Shown in pieces: positions 58,051 to 64,000 of a stretch of 64,000 bases of DNA (positions are counted from its first letter, which is position 1; every line of letters begins with the position of its first letter). The stretch comes from Fimenecus sp052273625 (GTDB lineage: Bacteria; Bacillota; Clostridia; Oscillospirales; Acutalibacteraceae), in the NCBI GenBank assembly GCA_052273625.1, contig DAVZHW010000003.1, forward strand, positions 1 through 64,000. The letters are read 5' to 3'. The notes under the pieces were generated by a model. The model saw nothing but the letters and a program-made list of their open reading frames with translations. It ran no database searches and had not been told where the DNA came from. The position numbers were made by a program, and so were the translations under genes.

Positions 58051-59403
58051 ATGCAAGAAAAACAAATAAGACCTTTTGGTATACGGGACAAGGTTGGATA
58101 CGCTCTCGGCGACTTTGGTTGTAATATGAGCTTTGCTTTTATTAACAACTATCTTATGATTTTCTATATTACTTGTATGGGCATAAAGCCCAAGCATTTT
58201 GCAATCATAATTTTACTTGCAAAGATTTTTGATGCAATTAACGACCCGATTATCGGCGGGCTTTGCGACTCGGCAAAACCCGGTAAAGAGGGTAAGTTTA
58301 AGACTTGGATAAAATGGGCGAGCTTACCGCTTCTCATTTCAAGCGTATTGCTTTTCATTTACGCTCCGTCACTTCCGTACGGCGTTAAAATCGCAATGTG
58401 CTTCGGACTTTACTGCATATGGAGTATTTCATACACAAGCGTAAACGTCCCTTACGGCTCAATGCAGGCGGTAATCACGAATGTTCCCGAGGAACGAAGT
58501 GCTCTTTCAACCGTCAGAAGCATCGGCGCGATGTTTGCACAGATTCCTGTTATGGTTTTGCTTCCGGCTATCGTCTATGATAAAGACAAAAACCCGAGAG
58601 GCAATCTGTTTTTTATAATCGTTGCTGTAATGGGCGTTATCGGTTTTATTTCGTTTATTCTTCTTCGCAAGCTGACAACGGAAAGACTTGCTCCCGCAGT
58701 GGTTGACAAATCGCAGAAATTCAATTATTTCAAAACATTTGCCTCGTTCCTCAAAAATAAGAATATGCTCGGCGTTACAATCTCGTCAATGTCATATCTT
58801 GCGTTGATGATGACCGTTACAACCTCAATGCAGTATATTTTTATGTGCTATTTTAAGAATACTGATATAATTCCGATAGCTACAATAATCGCAGGCTTGC
58901 CGACGGTTTTGGGCATAGTTGCGGTAAAGCCTCTTTCAAAAAAATTTACAAAGAAGCAGCTTTGCACATATCCCTTCTTGATTTCGGCAATCGCAAGCGG
59001 TATCGCTACCTTTGTACGCTTTGAAAACCCTTATATTTGGATTGCTTTTATCGGAATAGCAATGTTCGGCTCGGCATTCTATCTTGTTCTTACTTGGGCG
59101 CTTGTTGCGGACTGCATAGATTATCAGGAAATGAAAACGGGCAGAAGAGAGGAAAGCTCAATTTACGCAACCTATTCGCTGTTCAGAAAAGTGGCGCAGG
59201 GACTTGGCGCATCATTGATTTCATTGGCACTCGGATTTACGGGCTATGATGAAACCCTCGGTGCTTTGGAGCAGGCTTCGGGCGTTGCGGAAAAGATATA
59301 CGTTATGACAGGAGCTATTCCGTTTATCGGTGCGCTTATCTGCCTTTTAAGTATGCACTTCCTTTACCGTCTCGGCGACGACCCGAAAGCTGAAATTGAA
59401 TAA
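58051..59403 (+). CDS. GPH-family (glycoside-pentoside-hexuronide) cation symporter
   Basis: 450 aa, about 12 membrane helices. RDKVGYALGDFGCNMSFAFINNYLMIFYI at the start, FDAINDPIIGGLCD and YTSVNVPYGSMQAVIT are GPH-specific. Imports a sugar or glycoside with Na+ or H+. AGGGGG before the ATG. Single-gene unit with a terminator; substrate unknown, though the window's alpha-galactosidases make melibiose-like sugars a possibility. Confidence 0.9.
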   Translation: MQEKQIRPFGIRDKVGYALGDFGCNMSFAFINNYLMIFYITCMGIKPKHFAIIILLAKIFDAINDPIIGGLCDSAKPGKEGKFKTWIKWASLPLLISSVLLFIYAPSLPYGVKIAMCFGLYCIWSISYTSVNVPYGSMQAVITNVPEERSALSTVRSIGAMFAQIPVMVLLPAIVYDKDKNPRGNLFFIIVAVMGVIGFISFILLRKLTTERLAPAVVDKSQKFNYFKTFASFLKNKNMLGVTISSMSYLALMMTVTTSMQYIFMCYFKNTDIIPIATIIAGLPTVLGIVAVKPLSKKFTKKQLCTYPFLISAIASGIATFVRFENPYIWIAFIGIAMFGSAFYLVLTWALVADCIDYQEMKTGRREESSIYATYSLFRKVAQGLGASLISLALGFTGYDETLGALEQASGVAEKIYVMTGAIPFIGALICLLSMHFLYRLGDDPKAEIE

Positions 59404-59412
59404 AAAGGACAG

Positions 59413-59447
59413 AAAAAATCGCTAACCCGATCGGTTAGCGATTTTTT
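59413..59447. terminator. bidirectional terminator
   Basis: AAAAAATCGCTAACC (59413-59427) and GGTTAGCGATTTTTT (59433-59447) form a perfect 15-bp stem with a 5-nt loop, between convergent genes. Confidence 0.9.
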
Positions 59448-59457
59448 AGCTTAAAAA

Positions 59458-59757
59458 CTATTCATCTTTGGGGTTCAACGCTCTTGTCAACCAGATGTCT
59501 GCAATATCCATTGCCGCATAAAGACCTTTTTTCTCGCTTGTTTTAACGATTTTTTCTTTAATGCTGACATTCGGGTCTGTATTGACAAGCTGAACGGATA
59601 CCTTTGAAGCGAGATCGGTATCTCCGAACTCCTTCGAGCTCAAAATACGCATCATAATAACGAAATCATCGTTCATATCGCCATAGTAAATGGTATTTCC
59701 GTTTCTTACAAGGGGTTTGCCCTTATAAGTCAAAAAATCATTTTTCTTTTCAGCCAT
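59458..59757 (-). CDS. hypothetical protein in the ireB operon
   Basis: 99 aa, GAGGTG before the ATG, 13 nt after ireB. Begins MAEKKNDFLTYKGKPLVRNG with YYGDMNDDFVIMMRIL, and ends in a helix (AAMDIADIWLTRALNP). Soluble, small alpha/beta protein. I do not recognise a named family; the operon position beside ireB is the main clue. Confidence 0.7.
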   Translation of the reverse strand: MAEKKNDFLTYKGKPLVRNGNTIYYGDMNDDFVIMMRILSSKEFGDTDLASKVSVQLVNTDPNVSIKEKIVKTSEKKGLYAAMDIADIWLTRALNPKDE

Positions 59758-59770
59758 TTTTACACCTCAA

Positions 59771-60034
59771 TTACTTTTCGGAACTTGATTTGAGATATTC
59801 TTTAACGAGAGTTTGCAAAAGTTCATCTCTGTCAAGGCGGCGTATAAGGTTGCGTGCGTTATTATGAGTGGTAATGTACGTCGGGTCCTCTGAAAGTATA
59901 TATCCGACAATCTGGCTTATGGGATTGTAGCCCTTTTCCTGCAAAGCGGTGTAAACTGCAAGCAGGGTTTGACGCATCTGCTCATCACACTCATCTTTAA
60001 TGGAAAATTTTATGGTCTTGTTCGGATCTAACAT
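59771..60034 (-). CDS. ireB: IreB family regulatory phosphoprotein (UPF0297)
   Basis: 87 aa from the ATG at 60034, which follows GGAGGTGG. TIKFSIKDECDEQMRQTLLAVYTALQEKGYNPISQIVGYILSEDPTYI is the family signature. In Enterococcus IreB is phosphorylated by the Ser/Thr kinase IreK and affects cephalosporin resistance. Usually adjacent to ruvX and a UPF0473 gene; here the usual partners are absent except the small downstream gene. Confidence 0.92.
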   Translation of the reverse strand: MLDPNKTIKFSIKDECDEQMRQTLLAVYTALQEKGYNPISQIVGYILSEDPTYITTHNNARNLIRRLDRDELLQTLVKEYLKSSSEK

Positions 60035-60114
60035 TTTGCCACCTCCTAAGAAAATCAATATACATTTGCTATTATATACCAATTAAATCGAAATTACAAT
60101 AGCTACTTGAATTT

Positions 60115-60798
60115 TTATTTGTTAATATAGTCGTCAACGATTTGACCGTCCTGTATTCTGATAACACGCTTTGCCTGATCCGCTATTCCGTTGTCGTGCG
60201 TGATAAGAATTATTGTTCTGCCCTCTTCATGCAAACCCTTGAGAATTTTCATAACATCCTCGCCCGAACGGCTGTCAAGGTTACCCGTCGGCTCGTCGGC
60301 AAGAATAATCGGCGGACGTGCGGCAACTGCTCTTGCAATAGCAACTCTTTGCTGCTGACCGCCCGACATCTGCTTCGGAAGATGGTTTATTCTGTGTGCA
60401 AGTCCGACTCTTTCAAGCGCCTCCGTAGAGAGCTTGTGGCGTTCGTCGGGTCGCATACCTCTGTAAACAAGCGGAAGCTCGACGTTTGCTTGTGCGGTAA
60501 GGCTTGAAATGAGGTTGAAGCCCTGAAAAATAAAGCCGATTTGCTTATTGCGTATTTCAGACAGCTGATCGTCCGTCAAATGCGAAACGTTTTCGCCGTC
60601 AAGGTAGTATTCGCCGCTTGTCGGAACGTCCAAAAGTCCGAGCATATTCATAAGCGTTGATTTACCCGAGCCGGATTGACCGACGATTGCAACAAACTCG
60701 CCTCTTTCAATAGTGAGGTTTATGCCGTCGAGTGCTCTGACCTCGTTTTCTCCGGGATTGTAAATTTTGTAGATGTCTTTTACTTCGATTAAACTCAT
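60115..60798 (-). CDS. MacB/LolD-type ABC transporter ATP-binding protein
   Basis: 227 aa from the ATG at 60798 (GGCGGTG in front). Walker A GQSGSGKSTLMN, signature MSGGQQQRVAIARA, Walker B ILADEPTGNLDS and the H loop ITHD are complete. The LDVPTSGEYYLDGENVSHLTDDQLSEIRN segment is typical of the FtsE/LolD/MacB class that powers FtsX-like permeases. No permease gene is adjacent on either side. Confidence 0.9.
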   Translation of the reverse strand: MSLIEVKDIYKIYNPGENEVRALDGINLTIERGEFVAIVGQSGSGKSTLMNMLGLLDVPTSGEYYLDGENVSHLTDDQLSEIRNKQIGFIFQGFNLISSLTAQANVELPLVYRGMRPDERHKLSTEALERVGLAHRINHLPKQMSGGQQQRVAIARAVAARPPIILADEPTGNLDSRSGEDVMKILKGLHEEGRTIILITHDNGIADQAKRVIRIQDGQIVDDYINK

Positions 60799-60912
60799 TT
60801 CATAAACACCGCCTAACAATATAAATTTTATAGTAAATCCTAACATAAATCAATAAATAATTTATGAATTTTTAAGTCATTAACGGAAAAAATACAAAAA
60901 GAGGTGATTGTT

Positions 60913-61356
60913 ATGTCAACAACAGGTAAAGAATACTCCGATATGGCGAAAAAGGCTTCTCCGAAATCTTCTAAGCTTACAAATTGTCTCAAGGCGTTTT
61001 TTATAGGCGGATTTATCTGCCTTATCGGTCAAGTGCTGATGTATCTGTTCCGAAAAGCAGGATGTAGCGAGCAGGAAACAAAGACCTTGACTTCGGTTGT
61101 GCTTATAGTATTGACAGCAATTTTGACGGGTATCGGCGTGTTTGACAAAATTGCAAAGCACGCAGGAGCAGGCACGATAGTTCCGATAACGGGCTTTGCA
61201 AATTCCATAGTTTCGCCTGCAATGGAATTTCGAAGCGAGGGTAAAATTCTCGGAACGGGCGCAAAGCTGTTTTCGATAGCCGGACCTGTAATCGTTTACG
61301 GCACGTCGGCAGCCTTTTTATATGGAATTATATGCTATATTTTTAAGCTGTATTGA
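60913..61356 (+). CDS. spoVAC: stage V sporulation protein AC
   Basis: 147 aa from the ATG at 60913 (GAGGTGA in front). Four membrane helices and the SpoVAC features: FFIGGFICLIGQVLMY, GIGVFDKIAKHAGAGTIVPITGFANSIVSPAMEF. Part of the channel moving dipicolinic acid into or out of the spore. spoVAD and spoVAE, its usual neighbours, do not follow; a terminator does. Confidence 0.9.
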   Translation: MSTTGKEYSDMAKKASPKSSKLTNCLKAFFIGGFICLIGQVLMYLFRKAGCSEQETKTLTSVVLIVLTAILTGIGVFDKIAKHAGAGTIVPITGFANSIVSPAMEFRSEGKILGTGAKLFSIAGPVIVYGTSAAFLYGIICYIFKLY

Positions 61357-61375
61357 TATTAAAATAAAAAATTTT

Positions 61376-61427
61376 CAGCTGCTGATTGTCTTTTTTCGGT
61401 CATACCTTTTGCAGCTGATTTTTTTTG
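61376..61427 (+). terminator. terminator after spoVAC
   Basis: TCAGCTGC and GCAGCTGA pair around a long loop and are followed by eight T. Confidence 0.7.
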
Positions 61428-61458
61428 CGATTATTGCACAATTTTTTATTAAAATACA

Positions 61459-61487
61459 TTGAAAAACAGCTGCTTTAGTGGTATATT
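61459..61487 (+). promoter_or_regulatory. promoter of the aldolase-kinase pair
   Basis: TTGAAA (61459-61464), 17-nt spacer, TATATT (61482-61487). Confidence 0.6.
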
Positions 61488-61546
61488 ATCCATATATAAC
61501 TCACTGTAAATTACGGGTCTTAAATGCAGAAAGGTGTGTGTTTTAA

Positions 61547-62383
61547 TTGGCACTTGTCCCGATGAAAAAATTACTTGAAGAAGCCGAAAGAAAAGGCGTT
61601 GCCGTCGGTGCTTTTTCAGTTGGAAATATGGAAATGGTTATGGGCGCCGTCAAGGCGGCAGAGGAGCTTGAAATCCCCATTATTTTGCAGATAGCGGAGG
61701 TAAGGCTTAAAAGCTCGCCTTTGGAATTGATGGGACCGATGATGCTTGCGGCGGCTGAAAATGCCGAAGTGGATATTGCAGTGCATCTTGACCACGGCTT
61801 AAACGTTGAAACGGTTGAGCAGGCTCTTGATATAGGCTTTACGTCGGTAATGCTTGACGGCTCGCTTTTACCGCTTGAGGAAAACATAAAAACGGTAAAA
61901 GGCGTGGTTGAAACAGCAAAGGAATACGGAGCAACCGTTGAAGCTGAATTGGGAGTTGTAGGCGGAAACGAGGGCGAGGGCAAAAGTCACGAAATTCTTT
62001 GTACAAACCCCGATGATGCTAAACGCTTTTGCGACGAAACGGGTGTTGACGCTCTTGCGGTGGCAATCGGAAACGCACACGGAAATTATCCTGTTCTTCC
62101 CGAACTTCGTTTTGATGTTCTTGAGGAAATACATAAAAAAGTCAATACACCGCTTGTTCTTCACGGCGGTACGGGAATAAGCGACGAGCAGTTCCAAAGG
62201 GCAATTTCACTCGGTGTCCGCAAGATAAATATAGCAACCGCTTCTTTTGATAATTTGGCTTCGTATGCAAAGGCTTATTGCGATAACAAGGAAAAAGCCA
62301 ATTATTTTGAACTCTCTGCCTGCGAGGTTGAGGGAGTTTATCAAAATGTTAAAAGACATATTAAAGTTTTCAATATGGAATAA
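61547..62383 (+). CDS. class II aldolase, probably IolJ-like
   Basis: 278 aa starting at TTG (AAAGGTG upstream); ATG 61562 is an alternative. Class II zinc aldolase motifs: VHLDHGLN (catalytic Asp, zinc His), EAELGVVGGNE, AIGNAHGNY and LHGGTGI. The family splits FBP, tagatose-BP or 2-deoxy-5-keto-gluconate-6-P. The next gene is an IolC-like kinase, which supports IolJ, the inositol pathway aldolase. The rest of the iol pathway is not in the window. Confidence 0.82.
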   Translation: MALVPMKKLLEEAERKGVAVGAFSVGNMEMVMGAVKAAEELEIPIILQIAEVRLKSSPLELMGPMMLAAAENAEVDIAVHLDHGLNVETVEQALDIGFTSVMLDGSLLPLEENIKTVKGVVETAKEYGATVEAELGVVGGNEGEGKSHEILCTNPDDAKRFCDETGVDALAVAIGNAHGNYPVLPELRFDVLEEIHKKVNTPLVLHGGTGISDEQFQRAISLGVRKINIATASFDNLASYAKAYCDNKEKANYFELSACEVEGVYQNVKRHIKVFNME

Positions 62384-62397
62384 TCAAGGAGAAAATT

Positions 62398-63414
62398 ATG
62401 AAATACATAGAATTTGACTCTTCAAAAAAATATGACCTTATTCTTTTAGGCAGAATTGCGGTTGACTTGAATCCCGTCGATTATTACTGTCCGCTTAACG
62501 AAAGCACGACCTTTAAGAGATACCTCGGCGGTTCTCCCGCAAATATTGCGGTAGGACTTGCAAGACTCGGTAAAAAATGCGGATTTTTTGCCCGTGTTTC
62601 CGACGACCAGCTCGGCACATTCGTAACCGATTTCTTCAAGAAAGAGGGAATTGACACCTCAAGAGTTAAGAGATGTGAAAACGGCGAGAAGATCGGTCTT
62701 ACCTTTACCGAAATTAAATCCGAAACGGAAAGCTCAATCGTTATGTACCGTAACGAAGCGGCTGACTTGAAATTGGAGGTTTCGGATATCGACGAGGAAT
62801 ATATCAAACAGGGTAAGGCTCTTTTGATTTCAGGCACGGCGCTTTGCGAAAGCCCGTCAAGAGAGGCGGCGCTCAAGGCTGTTATGCTTGCAAAGCGCAA
62901 TAGTGTTCCGATTATTTTTGATATTGACTACCGTGCATATAATTGGAAAAATGACGATGAGATTTCAATCTATTATTCCGCAGTTGCTCGTGAGGCTGAT
63001 ATTATTCTCGGCTCTCGTGAGGAATATGACCTTACCGAAAAGCTCATAAAGCAGGGGATGACCGACGAGGAAACATCTAAATATTGGCATTCGCAAAATG
63101 CTAAAATCGTGGTAATCAAGCACGGCAAGGAGGGCTCGACAGCCTATACAAATGACGGCGAGAGCTATAACATTAAGCCGTTCCCCGTTAAGCTGCTTAA
63201 ATCCTTTGGAGGCGGAGACGGTTATGCTTCGGCATTCCTTTACGGTCTTTTTGAGGGTTATGAAATAATCGACGCTCTTGAATTCGGCTCGGCTTCGGCG
63301 GCTATGCTTGTGGCTTCTCATGCTTGCTCACAGGATATGCCCTCTGTCGAAGCGGTTAAGGACTTTATTAAGAAAGAAAAAGAAGAATACGGCGAAATGA
63401 TTGCAAGGGTGTAA
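62398..63414 (+). CDS. PfkB-family kinase, IolC-like (5-dehydro-2-deoxygluconokinase)
   Basis: 338 aa, 14 nt after the aldolase gene. LGRIAVDLNP at the N-terminus, RYLGGSPANIAVGLARLG, and the C-terminal signature SFGGGDGYASAFLYGL, where the usual GAGD is GGGD, with the catalytic Asp kept. Overall most like IolC, which makes the substrate of IolJ. Two-gene operon with the aldolase. Confidence 0.82.
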   Translation: MKYIEFDSSKKYDLILLGRIAVDLNPVDYYCPLNESTTFKRYLGGSPANIAVGLARLGKKCGFFARVSDDQLGTFVTDFFKKEGIDTSRVKRCENGEKIGLTFTEIKSETESSIVMYRNEAADLKLEVSDIDEEYIKQGKALLISGTALCESPSREAALKAVMLAKRNSVPIIFDIDYRAYNWKNDDEISIYYSAVAREADIILGSREEYDLTEKLIKQGMTDEETSKYWHSQNAKIVVIKHGKEGSTAYTNDGESYNIKPFPVKLLKSFGGGDGYASAFLYGLFEGYEIIDALEFGSASAAMLVASHACSQDMPSVEAVKDFIKKEKEEYGEMIARV

Positions 63415-63454
63415 ATCACTCCGTTCCCCCTTTGATTTGCAGAAAGGATACCAA

Positions 63455-64000
63455 ATGAAAAAGCTGTTCAAAAGCAAGATTTTCAAAGGTATTATCGGTA
63501 CGCTATTGTGTATTGCCATTTTGCTTGCGGTTGCGGTAATCGGCATTAACGCATATATGATTTCTTTTTCTAAAAAGAATTTTGTTACCGTAGACGAATT
63601 AAAACAGGACAGCTATGATTGTATTTTGGTGCTTGGCGCAGGACTTTGGAGTGGTAAGCCGTCGCCTATGCTAAAGGAAAGACTTGATTTTTCACTTGAA
63701 GCATACAATAAAGGGTGTAGTGACAAATTTCTTGTTTCGGGCGATCACGGTACGAAAAATTATGACGAGGTAAACGCTATGAAGGATTACCTCGTTGAAA
63801 ACGGTGCTTCGGCTGACTGTGTGTTTATGGACCATGCAGGTTTTTCGACTTACGAGTCAATGTATCGAGCAAGGGATGTTTTCAAGGCTCAAAAGGTGCT
63901 TGTCGTAACGCAAAAATATCATCTTTACAGGGCGGTGTATATTGCAAGACAGCTTGGTATTGAGGCTTACGGGCTTGACAGGGAGGAACTTAAATATCCC
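63455..64000 (+). CDS. SanA/ElyC/YdcF-like (DUF218) membrane protein, cut by the window end
   Basis: 182 codons visible and still open at 64000. AGAAAGG before the ATG. An N-terminal membrane helix (about 12-36) is followed by the DUF218 domain: CILVLGAGL...PSPMLKERLDFSLEAYN, FLVSGDHGTKNYDEVNAMKDYLVENG and VLVVTQKYHLYRAVYIARQLG. SanA-type proteins have a role in envelope integrity and vancomycin tolerance. C-terminus missing. Confidence 0.85.
   Translation, partial: MKKLFKSKIFKGIIGTLLCIAILLAVAVIGINAYMISFSKKNFVTVDELKQDSYDCILVLGAGLWSGKPSPMLKERLDFSLEAYNKGCSDKFLVSGDHGTKNYDEVNAMKDYLVENGASADCVFMDHAGFSTYESMYRARDVFKAQKVLVVTQKYHLYRAVYIARQLGIEAYGLDREELKYP

Overview
The window looks like a chromosomal scaffold from a low-to-mid-GC, endospore-forming Gram-positive anaerobe of the gut Clostridia (Oscillospirales/Ruminococcaceae-like). 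This is an inference from gene content: spoVT, spoVAC, ireB, mini-RNase III, rqcH, a short hisG with hisZ, a TrpR-like yerC, a class-II galT, LexA-type SOS motifs and AGGAGG-type ribosome sites. Two runs of exactly 100 N (9573-9672 and 38158-38257) mark it as a draft or metagenome scaffold. There are no rRNA genes, no CRISPR array and no prophage module.

Layout. 1-3.6 kb: a cassette-like stretch with three copies of a 29-bp hairpin repeat around three orphan membrane or secreted proteins and a GH27 alpha-galactosidase. 3.6-14.7 kb: an accessory island of mostly unrecognised genes, including an agmatine-deiminase-like enzyme, a diverged MPG glycosylase, a WYL regulator, a degenerate DnaB-fold protein, a CbbX-type AAA+ ATPase and a gene broken by an in-frame stop. 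Mosaic short repeats are scattered through it, and one carries the first N gap. 14.9-23.6 kb: tRNA-Thr(CGT), then a complete eleven-gene histidine operon on the minus strand (yerC-hisZGDCBHAF-hisIE-hisK) behind a clear promoter and palindromic operator. 23.7-36 kb: queT behind a probable preQ1 riboswitch, a two-component system, an immunity-like gene pair (one broken), spoVT, marR-MATE, a lone E2-type acyltransferase, an L,D-transpeptidase, a PAP2 phosphatase, galT, a VTT membrane protein and a small membrane protein behind a candidate SOS box.

36.4-48.5 kb is the housekeeping core: obgE, a 106-bp tandem repeat and a nested palindromic element, then mrnC-yitT-lepA-ybaK-hemW, metA, and rpmG-secE-nusG-rplK-rplA-(L10 leader)-rplJ-rplL. 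rpoBC does not follow rplL. 48.5-64 kb: a redox-type protein, a large GH36-like glycosidase, a GT2 glycosyltransferase, DUF1858, trmK-nif3-like-rqcH, two membrane-anchored cohesin-like proteins, a GPH symporter, ireB, an orphan ABC ATPase, spoVAC, an iolJ-iolC-like pair and a SanA/YdcF-like gene cut by the window end.

Connections. The two alpha-galactosidase-type enzymes, galT and the GPH symporter suggest use of galactosides, although the genes are dispersed. The histidine operon covers all pathway steps. The least explained parts are the 5-14.7 kb island, the cohesin pair, the SOS-linked membrane peptide and the repeat families. All functional calls come from reading motifs; no database search was run.
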